Assembly (NCBI GenBank): GCA_028706255.1
Contig: JAQWBS010000005.1
Span: 1-35,672, forward strand
Direction: 5' to 3'
Length of the DNA stretch: 35,672 bases
Source: Alphaproteobacteria bacterium
Lineage (GTDB): Bacteria > Pseudomonadota > Alphaproteobacteria > RF32 > CAG-239
A model generated the notes under the pieces. It did not search any database, was not told the DNA's origin, and saw nothing but the letters and a program-made list of their open reading frames with translations. The translations under genes and the position numbers were made by a program. Shown here piece by piece: positions 1 through 8,729 of the stretch (positions within the stretch are counted from its first letter, which is position 1; each line of letters begins with the position of its first letter).

Positions 1-764
1 GTTGGTTAGAAAGTGCCATTTCAGGCTGTACCATTCCAAGCCATAACCGTGTCAGAAACCACATCATTAGTGAAGATGAAAATGGTGATGGTTTTGTGGC
101 AACGCTCATTCCAAAGAGCGAACTCGACCCTTTGATGTCCACATATGGCAGCAATTTTTACATTCGTTCAGGGTCAAATAATGTGCCAGCACCATATTCC
201 GTGCTTGCTGGAATGTTTGGGCAAAAACCTCAGCCAAACATTGAATTTGTCATTGCCGATAAATCTGTTGATATTGTTGATAGTTTTGAAAACTTGCTTT
301 CGTCTTCTTCAAAAGAGGAAGTGCATGAGGAGAGCATTCGCATTAATTTCTCCATTCACGGAAAAAATGAAAGCAATGTGATTGCCAGAGAGCTTTATCT
401 TTCTTGCAACACAGATGAAATTGGCGAATATAATAAAGTTCGTTTTTCAAATTATAATCAATTGGATTATATCAGTGGGGTTGAAGGACAACTTAACCTC
501 ATTACCAAACCTGAATTCAGACTTCCGCCTCGTGGGGTGATTAAGTTCACTAATGTTAGCCTTGTTTTGTCGCAAAATATTGATGAAGATTTTGTTTTAG
601 AAGGCGTGGTTGGAGCTGATGGCTCTGCACCAAAAGATTTCAAAATTGAAGCAGGTAAAAATAGGTTGCGTTCTTTTGTTGCTAAGGTTATACGTAGTGA
701 AGAACAAAATCGAGAGCCTTTAGCACACGAATTTTTTAATGAATTTTTGGTATATATGAAATAA
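1..764 (+). CDS. AlbA_2 (Schlafen-type) domain protein, 3' part only
   Basis: The reading frame is open from the first bases of the window (codons start at base 3), so this is the C-terminal part of a longer gene. A GTG at 96 gives a nominal start, but coding continues upstream with no stop. The segment [20 protein letters not shown], followed by FGQKPQP, resembles the conserved tail of AlbA_2/divergent-AAA (Schlafen-like) proteins, which usually pair a putative nucleic-acid-binding domain with a variable C-terminal region. The remaining roughly 160 residues, rich in beta-type sequence, match nothing I recognise. Its stop overlaps the rnhA start by one base (TAATG), so the two are probably co-transcribed and translationally coupled. 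The family call rests on this one motif block, since the N-terminal domain lies outside the window. The biological role of these proteins is poorly defined. Confidence 0.6.
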   Translation, partial: WLESAISGCTIPSHNRVRNHIISEDENGDGFVATLIPKSELDPLMSTYGSNFYIRSGSNNVPAPYSVLAGMFGQKPQPNIEFVIADKSVDIVDSFENLLSSSSKEEVHEESIRINFSIHGKNESNVIARELYLSCNTDEIGEYNKVRFSNYNQLDYISGVEGQLNLITKPEFRLPPRGVIKFTNVSLVLSQNIDEDFVLEGVVGADGSAPKDFKIEAGKNRLRSFVAKVIRSEEQNREPLAHEFFNEFLVYMK

Positions 765-1213
765 TGAAACGAATTGAGATTTTTACAGATGGAGCTTGTT
801 CAGGAAACCCTGGAGCAGGGGGCTGGGGTGCGTTGCTTAGATATAAGACAACGGAGAGAGAACTCAGTGGCTATGAAGCACAAACCACCAATAATCGCAT
901 GGAATTAACGGCTGTGATTGAAGCTTTAAGAGCTTTGAGAGAAAGATGTTTTATCACGCTTTATACAGACAGCAAATATGTTATGGACGGCGTGAATGAA
1001 TGGCTTGAAAACTGGAAAGCCAATGGCTGGAGAACAGCAAATAAGAAATCTGAAGTGAAAAATGTCGATTTATGGCAAGTGCTTGATGAACTCTTAAAAA
1101 AACAAGAAATTCATTGGGTTTGGGTGAAAGGACATAATGGACATGAGGAAAACGAACGGGTTGATAAATTGGCTCGTGATGAGATTGTGAAAAATAAAAA
1201 AGAGGAAGTTTAG
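764..1213 (+). CDS. rnhA: Ribonuclease HI
   Basis: This cytoplasmic endonuclease cleaves the RNA strand of RNA-DNA hybrids, removing R-loops and primers. At 149 aa it has the normal length of bacterial RNase HI. All four acidic catalytic residues are visible: D9 in [11 protein letters not shown]47 in NNRMELTA, D69 in [10 protein letters not shown] and D134 in ERVDKLAR. H124 in VKGHNGH is the usual flexible-loop histidine. The basic segment around residues 80-100 ([16 protein letters not shown]) corresponds to the basic protrusion that grips the hybrid. The ATG overlaps the stop of the upstream AlbA_2 gene. The stop codon lies in the loop of the terminator hairpin at 1200-1225, so transcription ends directly on the coding sequence. 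Confidence 0.97.
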   Translation: MKRIEIFTDGACSGNPGAGGWGALLRYKTTERELSGYEAQTTNNRMELTAVIEALRALRERCFITLYTDSKYVMDGVNEWLENWKANGWRTANKKSEVKNVDLWQVLDELLKKQEIHWVWVKGHNGHEENERVDKLARDEIVKNKKEEV

Positions 1214-1226
1214 CTTCCTCTTTTTT
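1200..1226. terminator. Bidirectional terminator overlapping the end of rnhA
   Basis: A 9-bp stem (AAGAGGAAG at 1200-1208 with CTTCCTCTT at 1214-1222) encloses a 5-nt loop holding the rnhA stop codon. A T run follows on the plus strand. On the minus strand the complement of the A-rich 1191-1200 supplies a second T run, so the same hairpin can end the convergent autotransporter gene. Confidence 0.85.
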
Positions 1227-1246
1227 ATTTGTGTTTTTTACCTACA

Positions 1247-4200
1247 CTAGAAAGCCTTGATATAGTTAAGCATAAAGATACCTTCTTTTTTCTCTTTTGA
1301 ATTATAGTCTTGCGTATAATTCGTAAGCATTAGTCCTGCATTAAACTCACTTTTATTCGCCGTTTGATAGTTGTAAGACAATTGATAATCAATGCTTCGC
1401 TTGTCTTTCAAATTAATATCATAGGTTTCATAATATAAGTTGCCTTCAGCGTCACGTGCCTTAGGAAGTCTTAAGTTCATTTTTCCTTTGTTGATGTTTA
1501 AGGTTTGAGCTGCAATAAAGGAGATGTTGCTCTTGGCTTCTTTGGTGTCAAGTAAGGCATAATTCACCCCAAGTGCGAAAGAGTTTGTGGAAAGGTTGGA
1601 AACATTTTCAACCAAAGAATTCTCTGTTCGACCAATTTTTGTATAACCAAAGTTTGCTCTGCCAATAAAGGAAAGTTTCTGCGTGAGGGCAAGGTTATTT
1701 TGTAGCCCAACATAATAAGTTTGGTTATTTGTACCTAAGCCAAAAGCACCAGAAGTTTGCGATCCAAATAATGTTTCTCTTTCGTTCATTAACCCAAATT
1801 CAGCTGTGGTGCTTAAGTGTTTTGAAGAAGCATAAGTCACGCTTGAAATGAGGGAGAGACTGTTGCCAAAATCTTCTTTTCTCAAACCTTCATATTCATT
1901 CTTTTGAGTGTTTGGTGTGTAGCTTTGATAAAGCACACCGAGATTAAAGGCTGTTTTATCATTTAAGAAAACACGATTGTTAAAGCCATAGTTCTCATTA
2001 CTATCATTACGAAAATATGGGTTCAAAAGGTTATGATTAGAAGTTGTTGCTAAAGCATAATTGTCATAAAACTCAACATCATTATCCATAAATGAATTAT
2101 AAGGATTGTTTCCGAAATAGAAACTGAAACCATAATTTTGGTTGGCTGTATTGCTCATGTTATATGCCATTTTGAATTCATTGGCAAAAGAAGAATTGCG
2201 ACTAATGGCATGTGCACCTGAATAAAAACTCAATTCCTGATTTCCTGCAAATGTAACTGGAATAAGTCTTCTGGTAGCAAAACGGTCAAACATATCGTTT
2301 AATTCAGGTTTGTCTTTGATGACATCAATTTTATCATTCAAATTAAATTCAAACGTGCGGTTGGTTGAATCAAGATAAACACCGCTTAAATTTTGAGCTT
2401 TAATTTTAGAAGCCAAAGAGGAAGTGAGTTTTAGTGAAGAGGTTTGGTATGTGTAATTTCTGTTGTCAATTCGTGTATCAACAGGGACATATTCAGCCCC
2501 CACAGGTCTTGTTGCAGCTTCAAGGTCAAGTAAGCCCCAGCCATATATGTCATCAACGCCTTCAGCTCCTATATCACGTGCTGTGATAAAGAGTAAATTT
2601 GTTAATTCTGAAGCAGATAAATAAGGAAAAGCACCCTTGATAACGGCATAAGCTCCAGCCACCACAGGAGCGGCAAAAGAAGTGCCATTGCCATAAGCAT
2701 AACCAGCATTGTCGAGATCTCCAGATTCATAATAAGAAAGGAGATAATCTGCTCCAGGAGCAGTTAAGCAATATTGTTTTGTGACGCCACATCTATTGCT
2801 AAAATTAGCAATGGTTTCACTTTCTGAGTCATAAGCAACGACATTGATAAAACTTTTATATGTTCCATCATCATTTTGAAATTCGTCATAATGGAGTGGA
2901 ATAGCAGAGAGAAGCCCAGATTGAGCAGTGCCTTCATTGCCTGCTGCGAAAATGAAGGTCACATCGTCATCAGCAGCTTGACGCATTGCTGAAATCATTG
3001 AAGAATATGCATAGTCAAGTTCTGCGCGTCCTATGTTTTCAGCATCAAAAGAAGGATTATCATTTTCATCAAGGGTTGCTACGTTCCAACTATTATTGAT
3101 AACAACAGCCCCATTTTGAACGGCATTTGTAAACCCTTCACCAATGAGTGTAGAATTCACAAATTGTCCAGCTTTATCGGAAGCAACTGTGTCAAAGGTG
3201 ATGCGATAAGGTAAAATTGTTGCATCAGGAGCAATCCCAGTGGCAAGATTACCATTACTAAACTCTCCTGCAATCACATTTGCAACAGCGGTACCGTGCC
3301 AAGTGGCATCATCACCCGTATAAGTAGGATTAGGATTTGGATTGTTTTCGTAAGGATTACTCCCTCCTTCACACTCCGTGGCAGTTGGATTTTCTTCACA
3401 ATATTTATATGCGAGGTTTGAAAGGTCACCTGTTGGAATGACAATGTTGTCTTTAATTCTTTCATCATTTACATTCACACCCGTATCAAACACGGCAACT
3501 TTGACAGAGCCTGTTGGGTAAGTTGAGGTGTCTGGATTTGTATCAGGAATTTGTCCTTGAAGTTCAAGTGCCTCTGGAAAAACATAGCTATTGGCGTAAG
3601 TTCCTGTATAGCCTCTGGCAAGAGAATAAGCTAAACGAATGGTGTTATAATGGGATGCATTTGAATAGAATGTGTTCTCAAAAGTTAATCCTTTATAGGC
3701 ATTAATATTCAATATGTTATTAAGTGTTGTTTCATTAACCGCACCAACTATGCCATAAGGTCCAATGATTGTTGGGCTACCGCCATTCTCTCCAGAACCG
3801 CCGCCGCCACCGCCACCGCCTCCAGCAAGGGCAGCAACGCCACCAATAAGTGCTCCTGCACCTAAAACGGAAAGCGTAGTCTTTTTATCAAATAAAGGGG
3901 TGTCTGTTTTACATTGTCTATAATCATAATTTCTAAAAATGGATCTTATGTTTCTATTCGTACTTTCTTCTGCATCACAATAGAGCGGTTCACCATCTTC
4001 GTTATGGACATAAGGATTAGCACCATTTTTCATCAAAAAGGAAGCAATTTCATAATTATCATTTTTCAAAGCATAAGTTAGGGCAGTGTTGCCATTTCCA
4101 TCTTTGGTATTGAGATACATTGAACGATAATATTGTCTGACAGCAGAGTAATTATTTGTTCGCACAGCTTTGATGAATTTTTCATAATGGTTTTGATAAA

Positions 4201-4282
4201 GAGGATAAGCAAAGCTATCACTAATGCCGCAAAATGTTAAGAAAGTTGCAGTTAGAAGGGTTTTTTTAAGACTTAGTTTCAT
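1247..4282 (-). CDS. Subtilisin-family (S8) autotransporter with N-terminal ankyrin domain
   Basis: A secreted serine protease anchored in the outer membrane. Residue numbers count from the GTG at 4285. An ATG directly follows at 4282 and is the preferred start. Order: signal peptide (about 1-26, ending DSFA/Y); ankyrin-like repeats (about 34-95, including GNTALTYALKNDNYEIASFL); a hydrophobic stretch then nine glycines (about 136-163); the S8 peptidase (about 255-590); and a C-terminal beta-barrel of roughly 300 residues ending in Phe, as in autotransporters. The catalytic residues are D267 (VAVFDTGVN), H330 (TWHGTAVANVIAG), the oxyanion N450 (FAAGNEG) and S536 (GNGTSFAAPVVAG), so the protease should be active. 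It is a single gene. Ankyrin repeats on a secreted protease are uncommon and may contact a substrate or keep the protein folded during export. The substrate is unknown. Confidence 0.85.
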   Translation of the reverse strand: MKLSLKKTLLTATFLTFCGISDSFAYPLYQNHYEKFIKAVRTNNYSAVRQYYRSMYLNTKDGNGNTALTYALKNDNYEIASFLMKNGANPYVHNEDGEPLYCDAEESTNRNIRSIFRNYDYRQCKTDTPLFDKKTTLSVLGAGALIGGVAALAGGGGGGGGGSGENGGSPTIIGPYGIVGAVNETTLNNILNINAYKGLTFENTFYSNASHYNTIRLAYSLARGYTGTYANSYVFPEALELQGQIPDTNPDTSTYPTGSVKVAVFDTGVNVNDERIKDNIVIPTGDLSNLAYKYCEENPTATECEGGSNPYENNPNPNPTYTGDDATWHGTAVANVIAGEFSNGNLATGIAPDATILPYRITFDTVASDKAGQFVNSTLIGEGFTNAVQNGAVVINNSWNVATLDENDNPSFDAENIGRAELDYAYSSMISAMRQAADDDVTFIFAAGNEGTAQSGLLSAIPLHYDEFQNDDGTYKSFINVVAYDSESETIANFSNRCGVTKQYCLTAPGADYLLSYYESGDLDNAGYAYGNGTSFAAPVVAGAYAVIKGAFPYLSASELTNLLFITARDIGAEGVDDIYGWGLLDLEAATRPVGAEYVPVDTRIDNRNYTYQTSSLKLTSSLASKIKAQNLSGVYLDSTNRTFEFNLNDKIDVIKDKPELNDMFDRFATRRLIPVTFAGNQELSFYSGAHAISRNSSFANEFKMAYNMSNTANQNYGFSFYFGNNPYNSFMDNDVEFYDNYALATTSNHNLLNPYFRNDSNENYGFNNRVFLNDKTAFNLGVLYQSYTPNTQKNEYEGLRKEDFGNSLSLISSVTYASSKHLSTTAEFGLMNERETLFGSQTSGAFGLGTNNQTYYVGLQNNLALTQKLSFIGRANFGYTKIGRTENSLVENVSNLSTNSFALGVNYALLDTKEAKSNISFIAAQTLNINKGKMNLRLPKARDAEGNLYYETYDINLKDKRSIDYQLSYNYQTANKSEFNAGLMLTNYTQDYNSKEKKEGIFMLNYIKAF

Positions 4283-4402
4283 CACAAGGCTCTTTTCAGA
4301 AAATAATACAACTAGATTAAGTATAAGATGAATATTTTAAAAAAGAATGAACAAAAGAACAGCTTTAAGTTTTTTGATAAGCCCTATTTTTTGCTTGAGA
4401 TA

Positions 4403-4453
4403 TTGACATTTTGGTATAATATTAGGGTAATTTTTAACGATTTAAATATGGAG
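4403..4453 (+). promoter_or_regulatory. Candidate metG promoter and ribosome binding site
   Basis: A perfect -10 hexamer TATAAT lies at 4415-4420. The perfect TTGACA at 4403-4408 is only 6 nt upstream of it, so the two cannot belong to one promoter. TATAAT may use the weaker GCTTGA 17 nt upstream, or TTGACA may work with GGTAAT further downstream. GGAG at 4450-4453 sits 10 nt before the metG ATG. Confidence 0.45.
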
Positions 4454-4463
4454 AAAAAACTTT

Positions 4464-6161
4464 ATGTCAAAAATTCTAATCACTTCCGCATTGCCTTACG
4501 TTAATGGTGTGCCACATCTCGGTCATATGGTCGGCTGTTTGCTTCCTTCAGATGTATATGCAAGGTTTATGCGAATGATGGGACACGAAGTTTTATATAT
4601 TTGCGGAACAGACGAACATGGAACACCTTCTGAAGTGGGTGCTTTGCAAGAAGGTATGGATGTTTATGATTATTGTACAAAATATCATGAACGTCACCGC
4701 CAGACTTATTCAGATTTTCATATTGGCTTAGACTATATGGGTCGCACCAGTAGTGAGCAAAATAAAGAACTTACTTACCGTATTTTTTCATCTCTTGATA
4801 AGAATGGTTATATTACTGAGAAAGTCATTAAACAAGTTTATTCCATCACAGATGAACGTTTCTTGCCAGACAGATACATTATTGGAACTTGTCCGCATTG
4901 TGGCTATGACAAAGCTCGTGGTGACCAGTGTGAAAAATGTACAAAGGTTTTAGACCCAACAGATTTGATTAATCCAAGAAGTGCCATCTCAGGTAGCACT
5001 GATATTGAAGTGAGAGAAACAAAGCATTTATATATCAATTTGCCTAAGCTTGAAACAAAGCTTGCAGAATGGATTAAGACCAAAGAACCTTTCTGGCCTG
5101 AATTGGCTTATTCCATTGCACAGAAATGGCTTAAAGAAGGCTTGCAAGAAAGAGGCATTACCCGTGATTTGAAATGGGGCTTTCCTGTAAATAAACCTGG
5201 ATATGAAGATAAAGTTTTCTATGTTTGGTTTGATGCCCCAATTGGCTATATTGGAATTAGTAAGCAATGGTCAGATGAAAAACCAAGCGAGAGAAACTGG
5301 GAAGACTGGTGGCTTGGCGGAAAAGATGTGAAATATGTTCAGTTTATGGGCAAAGATAATGTGCCATATCATTCCATCACATTTCCTGCAACGCTTTTAG
5401 GAACAGGGGAAAATTGGACATTTGTTGATTATTTGAAAAGTATGAGTTATCTCACTTTTGAAGGAGGAAAATTCTCAAAGTCTGAAAAGAGAGGTATCTT
5501 TGCTGAAGATGCTGTTAAGGAAGCTCCTGCCGATTATTGGCGTTATTGGTTAATGTCTAATGCACCTGAATCTTCAGATTCAAGTTTCACCTTTGAATTG
5601 TTTGCTGGAGCAGTCAATAAAGACTTAAACGGGGTGTTAGGAAACTTTGCTTCTCGTGTGTTAAAAATGACGGCTTCTAAAATTGGAGAGGCTGTGCCAG
5701 CCTTTGGAAAACTGGAAGCAATTGATGAAAAACTTATTGCTGATTTGCAGGAAAAAGTTGAGAATTATCTTAAATATATGAATGAAATGGAATTCAGAAA
5801 AGCGTTGAGTGAACTTCGTGCCATTTGGGTTGATGGAAATAACTATATCTCTGCAACAGAGCCTTGGACAGTGATTAAGGAAAATCAGGAGCGAGCAAAC
5901 ACCATTCTCAATCTTTGCATCAATTTAATTAGAATTTATGCTATTCTTTCTTACCCAATTATGCCTAAAGTTTCAGAGGAAATGTTGTCAAAATTTGGAT
6001 TGAGCGTTAGTGATATGCCAAGCTTGAATGGCTTTAAGGTGAGTGAAGAAATCAGATTTTTCAAAGATGGTCATAAGTTTGAAGTGGGTGACGCTTTGTT
6101 TGAAAGAATTACACCTGAAAAATTGGAAGAATGGAAAGAAAAATATGGGGGAGCTAAATAA
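4464..6161 (+). CDS. metG: Methionyl-tRNA synthetase
   Basis: A class Ia aminoacyl-tRNA synthetase that charges tRNA-Met with methionine for initiation and elongation. The HIGH-type motif is H18-L-G-H21 (VPHLGHMVG). The KMSKS loop appears as KFSKS at 336-340. One zinc knuckle with four cysteines (C143, C146, C156, C159; CPHCGYDKARGDQCEKC) lies in the connective-peptide region. At 565 aa the protein ends after the anticodon-binding helical domain and has no C-terminal EMAP/Trbp-type tRNA-binding domain, as in many short MetRSs. GGAG upstream supports the ATG at 4464. The stop overlaps the start of the next gene by one base (TAATG), coupling it to an unrelated membrane protein. Confidence 0.96.
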   Translation: MSKILITSALPYVNGVPHLGHMVGCLLPSDVYARFMRMMGHEVLYICGTDEHGTPSEVGALQEGMDVYDYCTKYHERHRQTYSDFHIGLDYMGRTSSEQNKELTYRIFSSLDKNGYITEKVIKQVYSITDERFLPDRYIIGTCPHCGYDKARGDQCEKCTKVLDPTDLINPRSAISGSTDIEVRETKHLYINLPKLETKLAEWIKTKEPFWPELAYSIAQKWLKEGLQERGITRDLKWGFPVNKPGYEDKVFYVWFDAPIGYIGISKQWSDEKPSERNWEDWWLGGKDVKYVQFMGKDNVPYHSITFPATLLGTGENWTFVDYLKSMSYLTFEGGKFSKSEKRGIFAEDAVKEAPADYWRYWLMSNAPESSDSSFTFELFAGAVNKDLNGVLGNFASRVLKMTASKIGEAVPAFGKLEAIDEKLIADLQEKVENYLKYMNEMEFRKALSELRAIWVDGNNYISATEPWTVIKENQERANTILNLCINLIRIYAILSYPIMPKVSEEMLSKFGLSVSDMPSLNGFKVSEEIRFFKDGHKFEVGDALFERITPEKLEEWKEKYGGAK

Positions 6162-7036
6162 TGGGAAGATATCTTAATAATGATATAGAATTTTCCAGTG
6201 GCGTTGGCAAATTTATTCATTTGTTAACTTGGCCAATTAGAAAGTTTTACATTGTCATTCCTTTGTTGACCCTCATCTATGTTACACCAATCTTTTTTGA
6301 TGTGAAACCTAATGAAGTTCATCGTTGGTATGGTGATAGATTTGCAGAGCTTGGCGATAAGGCTATGGAATATAAGTTTATTAAAACGCCGGTTGAAAAA
6401 ATTAGTTCTTGGTTTTCAGTTGAGGAAGAAACATTTGCTTCCCCTCAAAAGCCAAAAATTAAAAAAGCAAAAGCGCCTATGGGAGATGCAAAGTCTAAAT
6501 TATTAGTGGATATGCCAAAACCAAAGACGCAAGTTTATAAACGTAAAAGTTTTGATAAGGCAGCCAAGGTTGTGCCTGTTGAAGTTAAGGGAATTGAAGA
6601 AGTGGCATATTCTGACGATGCTCAAAACATTTCTGATGTTGAAATCGTAACTGGGGATGAGGTTTTGACAATCGGTAGCTTGCCAAATAGCTCAACACAA
6701 GTGAGCGATTTGATTAATGTGGAAAGAAAAAGCAAATCTCTGGTTTATCTTCGTGTTCCGAAAGATATTCAAGGAAAGGCTGAAATTATTAATGCTAATG
6801 AAATCAAAGTTGATGGCGCTTATATCTTGCTTTATGGAATTTATGTCAATCCGAATACGGTTGTTGGACAAGATGCTATGAAATATTTGCAAGAATGGAC
6901 GAATAATAAAGAAGTTAAATGTAGCGTGGTGGCATATACGTTCCAAAATGTGGCAACAGCAGTTTGCTTTGTTGGAGAAGAGAATTTGAACAAAACACTC
7001 ATTCGAATGGATTTAACAAAGAATGTTGCCTTGTAA
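6161..7036 (+). CDS. Membrane-anchored protein with degenerate SNase-like domain
   Basis: I do not recognise a named family for the whole protein. It has one N-terminal membrane segment (about 29-46), a Lys/Pro-rich low-complexity linker (about 95-135), and a C-terminal domain (about 206-291) whose pattern follows staphylococcal nuclease-like domains: an IINANEIKVDG strand pair, then LLYGIYV, GQDAMKYLQEW, KCSVV, VATAVCF and NLNKTLIRMDL. In active SNases the first block reads like IDGDTIxIxG, and catalytic Arg/Glu residues follow. Here DGD is replaced by NAN, and the expected catalytic Arg and Glu are absent, so nuclease activity is unlikely. The membrane segment and the linker suggest the domain is periplasmic or linked to the envelope. 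It is coupled to metG by a one-base overlap and ends at the hairpin at 7061. The domain call is by eye only. Confidence 0.6.
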   Translation: MGRYLNNDIEFSSGVGKFIHLLTWPIRKFYIVIPLLTLIYVTPIFFDVKPNEVHRWYGDRFAELGDKAMEYKFIKTPVEKISSWFSVEEETFASPQKPKIKKAKAPMGDAKSKLLVDMPKPKTQVYKRKSFDKAAKVVPVEVKGIEEVAYSDDAQNISDVEIVTGDEVLTIGSLPNSSTQVSDLINVERKSKSLVYLRVPKDIQGKAEIINANEIKVDGAYILLYGIYVNPNTVVGQDAMKYLQEWTNNKEVKCSVVAYTFQNVATAVCFVGEENLNKTLIRMDLTKNVAL

Positions 7037-7060
7037 GCCAGCAAAAGGATTATAAAGAAA

Positions 7061-7087
7061 AGCCTCTCAACTTGAGAGGCTTTTTTA
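7061..7087. terminator. Bidirectional terminator between convergent genes
   Basis: Perfect stem GCCTCTC (7062-7068) with GAGAGGC (7074-7080), extendable by AA/TT, followed by TTTTTT on the plus strand. The A-rich left flank supplies a weaker T run on the minus strand for the convergent gene ending at 7101. Confidence 0.85.
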
Positions 7088-7100
7088 GGAATGAATTATT

Positions 7101-8087
7101 TTAGTGAACCATACGAGAAGCTTGAGCTGAGCGTTGGTTCGCCGCTGAAGACAAGAAGAAGTTCTTCTGAGCTCTATTTTCTCTGTGAACAGAATATTGA
7201 AAAATTCTCTCAGAAGTGATGAGTGCAGAAGTTTGCAGGGTTGTTTTAAGTCTTGAGAGTTGTTGTTTCAAACCGTCTCTGTCTGGCTTTCCTTTTTCAG
7301 CAAGGGTTGTGAGCGCAAATAAATTCATTTTTGGATTTTCTCTGATATATTTTTTGAAGCGAGAAAAGTGCTTAGAAAACTCTTCTTTCTTAGCAATTTT
7401 AGAAAAATAAGTGTTCAGATTATTTGCCAAAACAGTGCAAGTTTCATCTAATTTGCCATTGTTTTCAGGTTGATTGAAAATGTTTTTTAATCTTTTGTGA
7501 TTGAGAATTTTCATAAAATCGACTTCATTGAAAGTTGGGAAAGCAATTTTATCAGAGCTTGTTCCTTCTGGAGCTTCCAAAACTTTATGTCGAATAGATT
7601 CATAAATGAAGGCGTTAAGAATGTTTAAGTTTTTTTGAACAACTCTGTTTTCAGATTTTAAGTTAAGTCCATTGAGAAGTTTCCCAATAGATTCTTTGTC
7701 TTTCATATTATTCAAATTCCAACTGATTTCTGTTTTTGAGTCGTCAGATGTGACCAAAGGAGGTAAAACTTTGAGGAAAGACTCGGCATATGGTTGTTTC
7801 TCAAGTTCTTTATCGTATGTCGTGTTGATTTCGCTAATTTTCTTAGCAATCACACTTAAGAAAGCATAGCTTCCGTCCACAGAATTTTCTTTCACTTCGT
7901 CGATAGGATTAAAGTTGAAATTATCCTGCTGTAAGTCTTGTAAAGAGCTAACCTTATGGTCATTAAAATTAAGCCCCTTCAAATTAAGCCCTTGATCTTC
8001 TAAGTTAAGAGAAAGAAAAACATCACCATTTTTCTCATAGAAAAAGGTGCTCTGATAGGTATTGCGGTTAAGCTGTTCCAGTTTCAT
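7101..8087 (-). CDS. Hypothetical protein, 328 aa, mostly helical and charged
   Basis: I do not recognise this protein. It has no signal peptide, no membrane segment and no clear enzyme motif, so it is probably cytoplasmic. The N-terminal 60 residues are Asn/Leu-rich and look strand-forming (VFLSLNLEDQGLNLKGLNF). The rest is rich in Lys, Glu, Asn and Leu and appears mainly helical, with a basic C-terminal end (about 270-328). It is one uninterrupted reading frame with codon use like its neighbours, it stands alone between two convergent or divergent plus-strand units, and it shares a terminator with the upstream plus-strand gene, all of which support a real gene. The ribosome binding site is weak. 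Two adjacent GANTC sites lie 5 nt upstream of the start codon. Confidence 0.7.
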   Translation of the reverse strand: MKLEQLNRNTYQSTFFYEKNGDVFLSLNLEDQGLNLKGLNFNDHKVSSLQDLQQDNFNFNPIDEVKENSVDGSYAFLSVIAKKISEINTTYDKELEKQPYAESFLKVLPPLVTSDDSKTEISWNLNNMKDKESIGKLLNGLNLKSENRVVQKNLNILNAFIYESIRHKVLEAPEGTSSDKIAFPTFNEVDFMKILNHKRLKNIFNQPENNGKLDETCTVLANNLNTYFSKIAKKEEFSKHFSRFKKYIRENPKMNLFALTTLAEKGKPDRDGLKQQLSRLKTTLQTSALITSERIFQYSVHRENRAQKNFFLSSAANQRSAQASRMVH

Positions 8088-8091
8088 GTGC

Positions 8092-8101
8092 GACTCGATT
8101 C
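8092..8101. promoter_or_regulatory. Two abutting GANTC sites upstream of the hypothetical gene
   Basis: GACTC and GATTC lie back to back, just 5' of the minus-strand start at 8087. GANTC is the recognition sequence of the alphaproteobacterial CcrM methyltransferase. Whether this organism has CcrM cannot be seen here. Confidence 0.25.
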
Positions 8102-8254
8102 GTTTGGGGTTCTTATAATAGAATTAAGATACACCAAAAATGGTTATTTTAATATTAAAATTTAATTAAAATATTTTGAATATTCACTTGATTTTATATC
8201 GTAAAAAGTTTAGTTTTTAGGTAGTTTTTAGAAAAATTTTAAGGAATAAAGCCA

Positions 8255-8707
8255 ATGTTAAGAGATGAAATTCAAAATGCTCTCAAAAATGCAATGAAAA
8301 ATAAAGACACAAAAACTGTTTCTGCTGCCAGATTAATTGTTGCGGGCATTAAAAATAAAGATGTTGATGCAAGAGCTAAAGGTGAAAAAGAAGCGAGCGA
8401 GGCAGATATTTTATCTTTGATGCAAACCATGATTAAACAAAGAAAAGAATCTTTCAGAATTTATGAGGAAGCAAAGCGTGTGGATTTGGCTGAAAAAGAA
8501 CAAAGCGAAATTGAAGTTATTCAATCTTTTATGCCTAAGCAAATGAGTGATGCTGAGGTTGAAACAGCAATTAAAGGTATTATTGCAGCCACGGGTGCTT
8601 CTTCTGCAAAAGATATGGGAAAAGTGATGGCAGAACTCAAAGCAAAATATTCTGGAAAGGTTGATTTTTCAACTGTTTCTGCAAAAGTTAAAGCGTTGCT
8701 TTCATAA
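8255..8707 (+). CDS. GatB/YqeY domain-containing protein
   Basis: A 150-aa stand-alone version of the YqeY domain related to the C-terminal, tRNA-interacting part of the amidotransferase subunit GatB. The sequence matches throughout: N-terminal LRDEIQNALKNAMKNKD, the region LMQTMIKQRKESFRIYEEA, then VIQSFMPKQMSDAEVE, and a C-terminal GKVMAELKAKYSGKVDFSTV. Length is normal for the family. Its role as a single-domain protein is not settled. AAGGA at 8241-8245 supports the ATG. It sits 22 nt upstream of dnaG, which it commonly accompanies in alphaproteobacteria together with rpoD. Confidence 0.93.
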   Translation: MLRDEIQNALKNAMKNKDTKTVSAARLIVAGIKNKDVDARAKGEKEASEADILSLMQTMIKQRKESFRIYEEAKRVDLAEKEQSEIEVIQSFMPKQMSDAEVETAIKGIIAATGASSAKDMGKVMAELKAKYSGKVDFSTVSAKVKALLS

Positions 8708-8729
8708 GCCTAAAATAGAAGTTTGATTT

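Noticed and set aside
4403..4420. Perfect TTGACA and perfect TATAAT taken together as one promoter
   Set aside because: They are separated by only 6 nt, which sigma-70 cannot span; at most one of each belongs to a functional promoter.
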